From: Zygnema cylindricum
Lineage: Eukaryota > Streptophyta > Zygnematophyceae > Zygnematales > Zygnemataceae
Reading direction: 5' to 3'
Assembly: GCA_037447655.1 (NCBI GenBank)
Contig: JBBHKE010000419.1
Span: 20,093-84,092 of the forward strand
DNA: 64,000 nt
In this document: one piece after another, positions 1 to 12,759 of the stretch
How positions within the stretch are numbered: position 1 is the stretch's first letter
Layout of the letters: every line of letters starts with the position of its first letter
The notes under the pieces: generated by a model
The model's input: only the letters and a program-made list of their open reading frames with translations
What the model was told of the DNA's origin: nothing
Databases searched by the model: none
Translations under genes and position numbers: made by a program

Positions 1-216
<216 letters not shown>

Positions 217-399
217 CGTTTTTTGTCGTTAACTGCAATCATATTTTTTCTTGTGTGACAGTTTTGTATTTTTGTTTTTTTCGTAAATTTGATATTTTGT
301 ACGATTGACAGCTGGCATTTTTTGTCGTATATGAGTTTTTGTCTTGTCTGTATTTCTGTCTTTCATGACTTTTGTCTTTTATGGATTCTGTCTTATATG

Positions 400-1050
400 G
401 AAGATGGAATCTGAGTGGGGGGGGAGGGAGGGAGGGTGTTGGGAAACAGAGGTAAAAGAAGCGGAGAAAAGGGCGGAGAGGGAGAGGAAGGCCAAGGGGG
501 AGGGGGTAGAGGGAGAGGGTGACGAGGAAATGGCGCCGGTGGAGAGTAAGGAAGGAGAGAAAAAGGGGAAGAGAGGGAAGGGAAGAGTAGAGAGAGAGGG
601 TGGAGAGGGAAAGGAGGGGAGAGGGAAGGAGAAGAGGAAGGAGACAAAAGGGAAGAAGAGACAAGGGGAGGAAGAGAAGAAGGAGAAGGAAAAGGAGAAG
701 AGGGAAGAGGAGGGGGAGGGGGAGGGGGAGGAGGAGGTGGAGGGAGGGGGGGGAGAGGAGGTGGACGAGGATTTTTGGGTACCCCCTGTGGGACAGAGGT
801 GGGATAATGATAGGGGGGGGGACAGATGGGGGGGTGAAGGGAGCGATGAAGATATGGGAGAGGGAGAGAGTCCAGGGGTAGAGCGAGAGGGAGAGGTGGA
901 GGAAGAAAGAGAGGGAGAGGGAGAGGGAGAGGGGGATGGGGAGGAGGAGGGGGAGAGAAATGGAGATGGGGAGGAAGGGAAGGAAGATGGAACGACCAAC
1001 AGGGGTCAGAGGAAGGAGAGCGAAAAGAAAGATGTCAAAATGAATGGAGG
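400..1050 (+). repeat. Polypurine tract (G/A-rich low complexity)
   Basis: The plus strand is almost only G and A for about 650 bases. Long open frames exist on both strands, but they encode only Glu/Gly/Lys/Arg runs or Ser/Pro/Leu runs. I read them as consequences of base composition, not genes. The tract meets a polypyrimidine block at 1063, so purine strandedness switches there. Confidence 0.85.
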
Positions 1051-1062
1051 TAGGTGGTGAAG

Positions 1063-1377
1063 CTCTCTCTCTCTCTCTCTCTCTCCCTCTCTCCCTCCCT
1101 CTCTCTCTCTCTATCTATCTCTATATCTCACTGTTCTTTTTTCTTGCGGTCTCTTTCCCTCCTTCCCTCCCTCCCTCCCTCCCTCTCTTCTTTCCACTCT
1201 CCCTCCCTCCCTCCTTCCGTCCCTCCCGCTCTCTCCCCATTAGTGCTCTGTTCCTCCCATTCCAAGTGACATCAGCGGTTACTCTCTCTCCCTTTTTCCT
1301 TCCTTTCCCTCCTCTTCCTCCCTGCCCCTCCCTCCCGGCCCCTCCCTCCCCTTCTCCCCTCTCTCTTTATTTCTATG
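1063..1377 (+). repeat. Polypyrimidine tract (CT/CCCT microsatellites)
   Basis: The tract contains CT runs followed by TCCC runs on the plus strand. It forms the opposite arm to the purine block at 400-1050. No gene is seen. Confidence 0.9.
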
Positions 1378-2000
1378 TACGAAAATAAAACTTTACTTTT
1401 AATTTTAAATCTTAAAAAGTGAAAAATAATAAAAATATAGTATATATAAGTACATATAGTATATATAAGTACATATAGGATATATATCTATATATATAAT
1501 AAAATATTCGATAATTAATACTTTTCAGAAGGGTTATAGAGGAGTTTTATGTTTATAAATATGAAAAATAATGACTGATGGCGAGGTGGAGGGCAGAGGA
1601 GAGTTAGACGAGACTTTTTCTTGGGGTGAGACCTTATCTCTCTCTCTCCCCCTCTCTCTCTCTCCCTCTCTCTCTCTCTCCCTCTCCCTCTCTCCCTCTC
1701 TCTCCCTCTCCCTCCCCCTCCCCCTCCCTCTCCCTCTCCCTCCCTTCCGATTTACAGAGTAAATAGTATTGGATAAACTTCGATACAAAACAATCATGTT
1801 TCTTTCCGTTTATGAGAAATACTATAATTAGTAGTTTTTGTACTATTATTATTTATTTGTTTATTTATTTTTCTTGTTGTGAAATACGTTATGTAGATTG
1901 ATACTCTTATCTTTTATTTGTTTATTTATTATCATCGTTGTCGTATTGATTATGTATGTTTGGGCTTTTATTTATTTCTATCGTTGTTACATATATTATG
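1378..2000. other. AT-rich spacer with short tandem repeats
   Basis: No gene is seen. About 1437-1490 is an imperfect tandem repeat with a unit near 19 bp (TATATAAGTACATATAG). About 1638-1746 is another CT microsatellite. Confidence 0.7.
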
Positions 2001-2403
2001 TAGTGTTGTGTATTGGTAGCCATTGGCCGATAACCGATATGTACCTCTTTTTGACCTACCAATAATCGATTTATTGAATTGATATATCGGTAACGAAATT
2101 ATCGTGATGAATAACCGATATATCGCGATAATTACCGATAAATATCGGGCCCGATAATTATCGACGATAGTTGTACGGTTCAGACGGTACACTTGTACTG
2201 TTGTTGTACGGACGCATGACCTGGCATGCCATACTATATAATGTGTAAAAAATAATACAATGTAGTATAAAGTACTATGATATAGTATACTAAAAAAAAA
2301 TATTTGTTTCCGAGCGATATATCGGGACCCCTCACCGCTCGATAACCTATAATTATCGTTACCGGTTTTATCACGATAAGTTTTTTCCCGATACACAACA
2401 CTA
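2001..2403. mobile_element. Family A hAT-type MITE, 403 bp, intact ends
   Basis: The element starts TAGTGTTGTGTATTGG and ends CCGATACACAACACTA, which are terminal inverted repeats. It is flanked by a perfect 8-bp target duplication, ATATTATG, at 1993-2000 and 2404-2411. The TAGNG start and 8-bp duplication fit the hAT superfamily. The interior is rich in GATATATCG and CGATAAC words and encodes nothing I recognise. Confidence 0.9.
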
Positions 2404-2471
2404 ATATTATGTTTATTAACATGCTGTTGTCGTTTATTTGTTTAGTTTTTTTTTATCGTTGTTATATTTAT

Positions 2472-3070
2472 TAGTGCTGTGTATAGATAATTTTTTTATC
2501 GAGATAATTTCGATAACCTACATTTATCAGTTATCGAAAGATAAAAAGGCCCGATATATCTCTCCGGGACAAATAAATTTGTTATCTCCAATGTATATGT
2601 AAATTTATAGTACTACTATTCACTAGTACTATATACTATACTAACTGTAATATATACTATACCGATAGTACTATATATTATATAATAGTACTATATATTA
2701 TATAGAGTTATACTGTATACAGTACATAGTATGTCATGTCACATATCACAATCCGGTCCATACTTTGAACGGAAGTACGGTACGGATTGTGGAGCAGTAA
2801 AGTACAAAAAAATCGTACTTTATAAGACCAAAAGTATAGGACCGAGGCTGTACAGGGGTACAATCTGTACCGTACTTTTATCGCGGTAATGTTTTTTCAG
2901 CATTATCAGTGCGATTTATCGGTAAAATATCGCGATAATTTTTTTTATGGATTTATCACAACAATATATCATAACGATGTATTAACTTAAGTGTTTTTAT
3001 ATTAATATTTTATTTAACGATATATCGATTATCGGTAGGTCAAAATAAGGTACATATCCGTTATCGTATG
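2472..3070. mobile_element. Decayed family A element
   Basis: It begins TAGTGCTGTGTATAG, a mutated family A end. At 3020-3065 it carries, in reverse orientation, the subterminal sequence found just inside the left end of the copy at 2001. The outer right end and the target duplication are no longer readable. The interior contains short GTAC-rich stretches. Confidence 0.6.
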
Positions 3071-3479
3071 CCTTCTTTGGGTTAATTAGTGTCTGGTACT
3101 GCTACTACTGTTTTTTTTTGTTTTTGTTTTTTTGTTTTTTGGAAATTTTAGTGATTTGTTAATATTTTGATTCTGTCGCGTCACATGTGCAGACCCACTA
3201 AAGACAAAAGTATCAAAAGAGACAGAAGAGACAAAAAAGATAAAAGCGACAGAGGAGACAAAAGAGAGGCGAGAATGGCGGTGGGGGGACGAGTCAACGC
3301 TCCTCGCAAGAAAAAACTTCGTCCGAAAATTTAGTTTTTTTTCTTTCTTTTTCTTTTTCTTTTTTTTTCTTATTTCTTTTTATTTACTTTTTTATCTTTT
3401 TTTTCGTTAAATTTCAAACGTTCATTTGAATTGTTTTTGTCCTTTCTGATTTCTGATAGAAAAGCTCAAAATCGAAAGA
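3071..3479. other. Spacer, no gene seen
   Basis: The stretch contains T-rich runs and a purine-rich patch (3195-3270) built on GAGACAAAA words. I see no coding or RNA feature. Confidence 0.5.
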
Positions 3480-3690
3480 TTGACCAATTATTCGCCAAAT
3501 ACTACCCCTCTCTCGCCCCCGGCCCTCTCTTTCTCTCCCTCTCCCTCTCCCTCTCCCTCTCCCTCCCTCGCCCTCTCCCTCTCTCCCTCCACCGATTATT
3601 CGCCAATTGTTACCCCTCTCTCCCCCCCTCTGCTCCCTCCCTCTCCCTCTCCCTCTCCCTCTCCCTCTCTCCCTCTCTCCCTCCACCGAT
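3480..3690 (+). repeat. CT-rich tandem duplication
   Basis: A unit beginning ATTATTCGCCAA and followed by a long CCCTCT run occurs twice. A third copy of the unit start closes the array at about 3686. The open frames across it are Ser/Pro/Leu-only and are not treated as genes. Confidence 0.75.
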
Positions 3691-4160
3691 TATTCACCAA
3701 ATGTTACTGTTGGCGAAGCATATGGAAATGCCTGGTAAGCAAATATTATTGATATTACCAATTAAAATTTAATGCAAACGAAAAAAAATGAATGGTTTCT
3801 CATTTTTCTCGACAATTTTGGGAAGAATATTTTATAATTTGCAAAAAAAGCTGAGCATTACACCCGAGTACATCCTATTATTACATTTATTTTATTTTAT
3901 TTTTTTGTCCTTCATGGACATACTATTCTTAAATCCTATATTTTACATTATTATTAAACCTTTTTTTACACCTTACTATTACATACTATTATTATTATTA
4001 TTTTTTCTAATTATTGTTTTTTTCTATTATGTAGTATTACCTTCTAACAAGTCCTGTTCTTACATCCAATGACATTCCATTATTTATATTAATAATATAA
4101 TAGTAATATAAATATTTTTTTATTTTTTTTATTAATTTGATTATTTTTATCCTACTATAG
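3691..4160. other. AT-rich spacer, no gene supported
   Basis: The only sizeable frame (3788-4072, plus) is a Phe/Leu/Ile-rich translation of A+T-rich DNA. It has no homology I recognise. Confidence 0.5.
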
Positions 4161-4162
4161 TA

Positions 4163-4362
4163 CACCGTGAATCGTTATTAGCCTTATGTACGCTATATCG
4201 GCACCCCAAAATTTTGACATTGATACCTTAAAATATAATAAATTACACTATTTAAAGACATGGACCATAATCTGCCACGTCTCCTGGCACTAAATTATGA
4301 TGAATGACACTAATTTTTTCTTTGCACTAATAATGTCTATACGCTAATAACGATTCAAGGTG
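4163..4362. mobile_element. Family B Tc1/mariner-like MITE, 200 bp
   Basis: Its inverted ends are CACCGTGAATCGTTATTAG and CTAATAACGATTCAAGGTG, and it is bordered by TA on both sides. It is non-coding and the shortest clear B element here. Confidence 0.85.
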
Positions 4363-4532
4363 TAGTGTCCACCTTGTCGTTTCCGAAAACGGTTCAATAA
4401 TCATTTTTAATTGGTCAAAAATGTGAACTATAACATGATTATTATTTTGTGTTTGTGTATAGAAAATATAGAAATATAATATAATATCTATTGAGATATA
4501 TCGACTTTTAATTGGTTCGATACACAACACTA
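4363..4532. mobile_element. Family A fragment (right end)
   Basis: It ends TCGATACACAACACTA, the family A terminus. The left side begins TAGTGTCC directly after the B element at 4163, which may be a damaged family A left end. No matching 8-bp duplication was found. Confidence 0.45.
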
Positions 4533-5108
4533 TTTATTACAATAGTCGCGACTTTTAGAATTGGGATATGGAAGACTTTGGATCCCCAAATTTCCAAATT
4601 TCCAAAACCCTAAAATTTCCAAATCTCCAAATCTCCAAATCTCTTTGGATGCACTCCGACAGTCTTATACTTTTTAGGGTATTAAATTAGTATTATAAGA
4701 TAAAATAAATTGATTTCATCAAAACTCGTCAACACTTCCCTAATTTTTGGTTTGACACGGTCGAGACTATTGTACATGATAAATCATTTACAATAAGAGT
4801 ATTTACAATGGCTCTTTTGTAGTCAAATTTAAAGAGTAATCGCTAAATTTCTTATTATTTTGTTAATTAACCTTGAGCAACACTACCAGATGTACAGACT
4901 TCAAATCTTGATTTAATTACATTTTTGTACAGTTGGGAAAATGAATGTTTTACTTAGGAGGCCACGACAAGCTAGGATCCGGTTCTACCAAGTTTGTAGG
5001 AATGGAAAACTCATTTATTATTACTATTCTATTTTTAGTATGGAAATAGTTGGAAACAATCAGATTGAAAATAATCGTTTTTTTTTTTTTCTTCTTCTAT
5101 AAGAGTTA
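4533..5108. other. Spacer, no gene seen
   Basis: 4570-4650 contains short imperfect repeats of TTTCCAAA and CTCCAAAT. Nothing else is recognisable. Confidence 0.5.
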
Positions 5109-5304
5109 CTTCCTCGTTAGTTTGTATTAGTGTTAAAGTCTTTTTCTCCCCTTAAAACATCTTTTATCCGTGCACAGTTGTGGGATTGTCAATCGGAGAC
5201 CGCCAATAAGAAGGTTTGTCCAATTGACAATCTGACAAGTGTGTACGGAGAAAAGATGTTTTAAGTGGCAAAAAAAACTTTAACACTAATAACGATTAGC
5301 GGTG
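5109..5304. mobile_element. Palindromic family B-like MITE, 196 bp
   Basis: The right end is CTAATAACGATTAGCGGTG followed by TA. The first and last 60 bases are mutually complementary (AGTGTTAAAG and AAAACATCTTTT against their reverse complements), so the whole element can fold back. The left end is diverged but is preceded by TA. Confidence 0.65.
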
Positions 5305-6273
<969 letters not shown>

Positions 6274-6670
6274 CAGAGGTCGCAAAAGTCAAAATTTTAC
6301 ATAACCGAAACCGACCGTTTTTTTTTTCAAAATCTGAGTAACCGACGCCCGACCGGGTTATGTCACGCTCCAAATTTGTTAACCGTTAACCGACCGGCAT
6401 TTAAGAAAAACAAAAGTTAACCAAAACTCGATTTCTCGCGACTAACCGTATCCGCCCGTAACCGAAAAAGTACAAAATTACAACGCTCGTTGTTATTAGG
6501 GTTAGGCATTTATTTCACCGCGAATCGTAATTATCGTAAATAAATAATTAATGTTATCCATTCTAATTTAGATTTTTCGTTTTTTCAAAAAAAAAATTTA
6601 CTCTAGTTTATCAATAACTCCAATTTTGGTTTCTGTCCGTAATAATTATCTGTTTTGAAAATCTTTTAGG

Positions 6671-8106
6671 TGTTGTTTTTGTAAAGTATTGGATGTTTAG
6701 TAGTGAAGGTTGTGGGAGGGAATTTCCAAACTTAGAATATTCTTCGTAGTCCCTTCTTCAGTATGTACCTGAATTACAATAGACAGTTATGTAGACTAAG
6801 TGAAGTACCGAGTCTAAAGTTTTAGGGAAGCGTTGTGATTTGAAAACTTTAGTACTCAGTAAATAGGTCAGTGAGAGAGGGATTTGTACTTAGAATAATT
6901 TTTGGTATCCACACTTTAGTACTAACCCCTAATAGTGTTACAGTAGTATAAGGACAAAAGATTGTACCGTATTTCTACAGGGACACGCGTCAGGAGATGA
7001 GGATTTTGCAAGTATTTCGGAATGGCGCCGACACTCACATACACGTGTCTAACATCGAACGAGCGGATTCACAGAATGGAACGGATGAAGTTTGGATCGG
7101 ACATCCAATAAATTGACTGTATGGATTCAGTATGGAACGTTGATTCAAATCGTGTCAACGGACGCGATTCTTGCAGGACCACAAGTGACACAGCCCGCCG
7201 TACGCACTCAGGTGCTTCGTACCGCACAACAACAGTCGGGGACTTATGTGAACCATGCTGACTAAGCATCAATTTGAAATGGGACCACAGCTAATGATTT
7301 GGACGCGTGTTGTCCATCGCGAAGATCTACTTACATCTTACGACGATCCATGAATTCGGAATTGACTAGTACGGACGCTTACAGTAATTTGGACGGATTC
7401 GCCAATTGCTGACCAAGCAAGTGACACAATGTATGTACGGCCACTATCTGTAAATATCTGAAACAACATTAATTTGTATGTAGTGATTTAGTTTTTAGTG
7501 TTACATTATTAAAATAGGATAAAAGTTACAATTAGGGTTTTGGACGTACTTCCGGTACAGTAGACGTACTGTTGACGTACAGTGACTTTATTAGGGTATA
7601 GTACCTAGTTACACGTGTAGTACCTTGATTAGTGCAAGGCTCAGTAGATAGCTGTATGAGTATAAAATGTAAGGACTTAGTTTATTTTCAGTATCAGCTG
7701 AGTTTATCAAAGTAATGGCAGGATTTTTTTCTGCATCTTTGTCCTGTCAGTTTGACCAGTCTGATTGATATCTTGATATGAAACTTTGTGTGGGTGTTCT
7801 ATTGTGTAGTTTCATTCTGTTGTGTTGTTTCTGTAGAATTCTGTAAGAGATTTACTTGGCTAGTTTGATAAGCTGTCAACTGTTTTTGGGAAACTTTGGA
7901 GCTCATATCTTTTGGATTCATTTGTGGATCAGGATGTAACTTTGGGAAGTTATAGTGTCGAGTACATACTACATATTGGTGTAGTTTGAGATGCTTTTGT
8001 ATATTGTGAAGTAATATGTGTTATCTGTAACACAGCTGGCTGTTTTGGGGTAGTCTGTGGGTGTTTTTTGTGAGTTATCCATGGCTGAAATAGGCTATGG
8101 ACAACA
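6671..8106. mobile_element. Probable solo LTR, 1.4 kb
   Basis: It starts TGTTG and ends CAACA, the short inverted ends of an LTR. The flanking 5-mers TTAGG and TTATG differ by one base. No coding sequence is seen. Removing it restores a B element of normal length, which supports the boundaries. The retrotransposon family is unknown. Confidence 0.55.
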
Positions 8107-8157
8107 TTATGTACACATACATAATCTGAAAAACGTACAATTTCACGTCATTACGCC

Positions 8158-8308
8158 GTTTACACTATGCGGTTTTTGAAAACGCAGTTACATCATAACG
8201 GCATGCATTAAATCATAGTTTGTACTGTCATTTTGACGTTTGCACTACGGGGTTTTTGAAAACGCAGTTACATCATAACGGCATGTATTAAATCATAGTT
8301 TGTACTTT
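8158..8308 (+). repeat. Two-copy tandem repeat of about 78 bp
   Basis: The stretch around GTTTTTGAAAACGCAGTTAC and TAAATCATAGTTTGTACT occurs twice. A diverged single copy occurs at 49665-49730 in another B element, so it belongs to the B interior. Confidence 0.8.
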
Positions 8309-8523
8309 TTGCGTTAACACAATACAATTTTGTACGGTCAGACACCGACCGTACACCACACTATTTAAAACAGCAATATATTAGAGTCGTTAACGATGAT
8401 TCAAAAAGTACCTTAAATAATGTAAAGAAAAAATAAAAGTTATTTACTCTTTTTAAGGTTTTTGGGTCAAAATTCGTGGTGACGGAATTAGCGTTAATAA
8501 TGGTAATTACGATTCGCGGTGTA

Positions 8524-8656
8524 GTGTTAATGGAAAACTATGATTAATAATACTATTTGATCCAAGGAGACGTGGCAGGTTATAGTCCACGTTATATTTT
8601 GTTATTTTTGGCTATAAGTAGTAGCGACTTATTAACGCTAATAACAATGAGTGGTG
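8524..8656. mobile_element. Family B fragment
   Basis: It ends CTAATAACAATGAGTGGTG followed by TA. The interior contains the GGAGACGTGGCAGG word seen, inverted, in the B element at 4163. The left end is not clear. Confidence 0.5.
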
Positions 8657-9197
8657 TAGTGGTACATCTCCCTTTGCAAAAAAACAGCTCGTGTACCTCT
8701 TCTTTTTACTATTTTGTCTTTTTGCAATCTCCCTTTACGAATATTTTTTTTCCTCGACAATCACCTCCTTCAAGAGATTTGTTCCTAATTTTGCGTGTAA
8801 CTCTTATATTAATGTTTATTCTCTCGCAAATCTAAACTTATCGCTACAATTTTCGGACGGTTTTTCTTTCGACTACGATACTATGCTATGAATTATGCAA
8901 AAAGGGTAAAGTTTTAATTATGTATGTTTAAAAAAAAAATCATAGTTTTTCACATAGAAAATCAATAAACAAAAACACATTGTAATGATCAACCTTAAAC
9001 TTTACACAAAATCTATAAATCTAAATATGGTATAAATAGTGCACTTTGGTAATTTGGTAAAAATAAGCATTCCGGTTTTAAAAAAAAAAGATAAACACTA
9101 GAAAAATTATGAAATACAAAAAAAATATCAAAGAAAAAAATATTTATAACTAATACTGAAAAAAAACAATAAATAGAAAACAAAACAAAACAAAAAA
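8657..9197. other. Internal non-coding part of the family C transposon
   Basis: This A+T-rich stretch lies between the B elements and the transposase stop codon. Two overlapping frames at 8557-8891 are hydrophobic and Phe-rich and are not supported as genes. Confidence 0.5.
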
Positions 9198-11345
9198 CTA
9201 TGCATTTAAAAGATCTCGGTTGGATCTAACACACAAAAGATCACTAACAATTGAAGCCGCTAGTGAGCTCCTCTTCTTTGTTATGGTGTTCCCGGCATCC
9301 GAAAAATTGCATTAGAATATGGAGCTAGAAGCCGGAATAGCTAGAATAGATCTAACAACACCGGCTAGAATAGGATATCCTCCATCTTTCACACGCACAT
9401 TTGATATTTTTTTCCACCATTCAAGTATGTTAAAGTTCAACCTTTCGTCGTTGGTTAATTTTAAATCAAAATAAAGTTTCAATTTGTCACTAACGAGCGT
9501 TTTTTTGTCGTTTGTAATAAAAACCTCATTTTCGTCGTCGCTCTCACAAAAAAAATTGTGGAAATCGTCCATACTTTGCGATGTTTTTCGTTTTTTTGTG
9601 ATACGTTGAGGACTACCGAAATCAACGTCATCACCGAGGTTGTTTATGAGTTCTCGAAGTTTGACCATCGCGCATTCAATTTCGGTTTTCGATACCCCAA
9701 TTATTTCAAGCTTTTGTTTTTGTCAAGGATCTAAGAGAGCTGTGATAATATGATACCCATGAAGGCCCCACTTCGGTAGCACAAATTTCATAAAAAGTTA
9801 TTTCAATTTTTGCAAGTTTGGGGAATCGGCCGGGCATTCTTTCTCACCGTCATTGGAAGATGTTTTTCTTATCTTACAATGGTTATGGAGGGACGATAGT
9901 TCAAACAAAACTAAATGTAAAGTTGGTTTTTTGATTTTTTCCAACTTTAGGGTCACTTCTTGAAACCTTTCCAAAAATCGTATAAGTTCGGTTAGGTGAG
10001 TTTTATCGATACAAGCAAAAAGTATCAATTTCATTTTTGCTTGAGCGATTGGTCCTATCTCATTGAATGCATCGTAAATACTCTTAAGCATTCGCAACAA
10101 ATAATTCCACCGCGTTGCGTTTTCTTGATTTAAAGTATTTTTCAAAAGATTTTGTAAATTACTCTGTTTGAAAAACGTGACGAATGATTTACACGCGTCA
10201 GTTAGATCAAACAATTCAGAAATTTCCACATAGTATTTGTATTTTTTGGAAGTTCCGCTCTTGTTCAAAATCGTTGTCACATTTGTTGCAATTTTATGGT
10301 CCGCGCAAGGTATCCAAGTAAACATACTCGGTAGACTTTCAGCCGCACACATGTTACAGCCACTGTCGGTCAAAACAACGCAACGATTTTGCAAAACATC
10401 AAAATTGGACATTTTTAAATTGGTCAAACAATTTTTGAAAGTCGTTAAAACATTTTCCACGGTATGTTTTTCCTCCGGAAAATGATCGACTTGAAGCGTC
10501 CGAGCATGAAGTTTAAATTCTTTGTCAACAAAATGAGTCGTTACTGACATGAATGAGGTTCCTTTTATTGTCTCGGTCTAGAGATCGGTCGTAAATGCGA
10601 CAAAAATATTGTTATCAATATTTTATTTAAGTTTTGGGATGATCAAACTACGAATATCTTTTGTAGAAGATATAATGTAGTATTTTACGCTATTAACGGA
10701 CGGGAGTAGCTGGTCGATGTCAACACTTTTGTTGGACGAAAGACCAACATCAAATAATGCTTGACAAAATGCTTGAAAACCTGGGAACAAAAAAAGAAGA
10801 AAAATAAAATATCATACAATGACTAACCATGATCAATAAATAAGGTTTATACAAAACAACATCATGACAAACCAAATGATAATAAAAAAATAAAATAAAG
10901 CGTATGAGTATAAATTATTGATGAAAAAATAGTGATGAAGCTCAAGAATATAAATTTATTAACAAAACAATTTATAATGACATATACATTAAAGCCATCC
11001 TAAATGGAATTCAAAATAAATCATACCTAAACCGTCGACCATCGAAAATGGTCGAAGGTCCTCGCAACCCATCAACGCCACCATTTTCGCAATTTATTTT
11101 TCGGTCACTCGTTTTCGCCTCCGTTTTTGAAAGAAACTTACAAAGAAGTCCTTTAGAACTATTCGTGTCAGCCAAAAATGAACATATGTGAGTGTTAATT
11201 GTTGAAGTACCGTTTGTTGACTTGTATTGATAAACTATGAAACATGTATTATAAGCCACAAAACCTCCCCCCTTTACTATATATTTGTTTGATGTTTTAG
11301 TTTCATAGACATGCTCAAATTTTTTCCAACCTGCTTTCTTTCACT
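9198..11345 (-). pseudogene. hAT superfamily transposase (BED zinc finger), broken
   Basis: This is the transposase of the family C element. A BED-type DNA-binding region lies at 11345-11027 (WKKFEHVYETKTSNKY, then a Cys and a late His). The catalytic RNase H-like region starts at about 10780, with the first Asp in FTTD, then CVVLTDSGCNM, CADHKIA and NATRWNYLLRM. The C-terminal hAT dimerisation region lies at 9198-9480 (FNILEWWKK, NFSDAGNTITKKR). A plausible intron spans 10781-11026 (AG|GTATGA to CCCAG). In-frame stops occur in at least three places: after IIPKLK, after FTTDL where Trp is expected, and after ASSSIF. The product cannot be active; the family assignment is firm. Confidence 0.9.
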
Positions 11346-12061
11346 AGGTAATACTGAGCAATTTCACCATTTTTTTATTTTTGAAGTTCGTTTTGGATTT
11401 TTGTTTTATGAGAAGCGAGATTTTTTTTCTCCATTTTGGTGTATGACTAGGTTTTGTTTGAATTGTGGTCAAGTTTCTCTAACTTAAATAGCAATTAAAT
11501 TTATCGATTTATTGTTTGAAACATGTGAGTAAGCTAATAAGTAGGATTTGTCGTGGGAAATTGACTTAATAATTTGATTTCCGCTGATTTAATAACTGAT
11601 AATTACTAGATGTCGCATGACATTGACATAATAATATGATATATTTGTGGAAACATGTACGATGTATGAGTAAGCCAATAATTACGATCTGTCACATGAT
11701 ATTTTCATAATAATTTGACATATTTTTGGAAACACTGTATAAAGTGCATAATTTACACTTTACAATAGATTACGATTTGCGGCAATAATAAGATTTCATG
11801 AAATGAGTATGTTAGTACGATGTCTGATTTGCGGCATTCAATGTGATGTCACTTACTTCCACCATACCAAAGTACCGTACAATAATGTTGGAAAAAAGTA
11901 AAAATTTCGTTTTTTCGTTTTTTTGATTGACGACCGTAACCACTGTTTTCTGGTGAATCAACAGCCCAACCCGCCGGCCCCCAGGTGGCAGCCAGATCGT
12001 TCGGATCGGCGGTGATCGGTTAGCGGTCGGTCACTGTTCGGTTGACCGTGTCGACCTCTGC

Positions 12062-12759
12062 TCTAAAGTTTCTACGATATATCGATATGGCGATACATCG
12101 ATCTCGATTTCAGTCATTACGCGATACTGCAGTACTGTAGTTCTTGTGCCGAAGGTCCCACACTTGTATGAGGGCTTGTTCGATACCCATACTTACCTGT
12201 AGTTCACAATTGAAACGGGGAGTTCTCCGTTTCGCCGACTGTATTTGATTACGGTCAGGGAGAAAAAAACCAGTTAGCCGTTAGTGCACTTTACAACAAA
12301 TTGGAAAGTGCGAATTTTTCGAAAAACACCCGTCGGTGCATGGAATTCCGTACATTATCCTAGAGTCCGCCTGTTTCGGTAGACCAAAAAGTATAGGTGT
12401 GTACGGGCTATCAGGTGTGAAAAAAAGTAGTGTCCGTACAGAGGTTTAATTATGATCAGATATGGTGTGTACCCAAGAAAGTGAGTGAGCACGTAATCTA
12501 ATCCTGTTATTAGTATATTTTATTATTTTACTACCAGCAGATATAGCCGGCCACTTGGATGTGTGACAAACGCCATCTGTATATATCTGTATATAAATAA
12601 GAGAACTTTGTTCGCCTTTTTGGAAACCCCTATATAGGCGTTGTGTCTGTCTCGATTTTTTTTCTGTCCGCCCGCAGTACGGACCGCCGTAAAGCTATCG
12701 TTGCCGTGTGTCGCGGTGCAGACCACCGTACGGCTAGCACAATGCGATACGATGTGCAT
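12062..12759. other. Spacer between two family C elements
   Basis: No gene is seen. It starts with GATATATCG words like those of families A and D and later holds several GTAC words. The last 8 bases (ATGTGCAT) are the left target duplication of the next element. Confidence 0.5.

Larger units (their letters stand above)
6516..8521. mobile_element. Family B element interrupted by a solo LTR
   Basis: The left end CACCGCGAATCGTAATTA and right end TAATTACGATTCGCGGTG are perfect inverted repeats. The right end is followed by TA; the left TA has mutated. Without the LTR at 6671-8106 and its target duplication the element would be about 565 bp, matching other B elements here (502-584 bp). It lies inside the family C transposon. 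Confidence 0.75.
6274..12061 (-). mobile_element. Family C hAT transposon, 5.8 kb, transposase-bearing (defective)
   Basis: The left end CAGAGGTCGCAAAAGTCAAA and right end GACCGTGTCGACCTCTG are inverted repeats. The flanking 8-mers are GTCTAAAG (6266-6273) and CTCTAAAG (12062-12069), a target duplication with one mismatch. Clusters of ACCGACCGT words lie inside both ends. It encodes a BED/hAT transposase (9198-11345, minus) that is now broken. A family B element with a probable solo LTR is nested inside. Two shorter copies in this window (12760-13935 and 50805-52145) share both ends and are its internal-deletion derivatives. Confidence 0.85.

Noticed and set aside
344-1060. Long overlapping frames on both strands (up to 238 codons)
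   Set aside because: They translate purine or pyrimidine runs into Glu/Gly/Arg or Ser/Pro/Leu only; no domain and no codon bias beyond the repeat.
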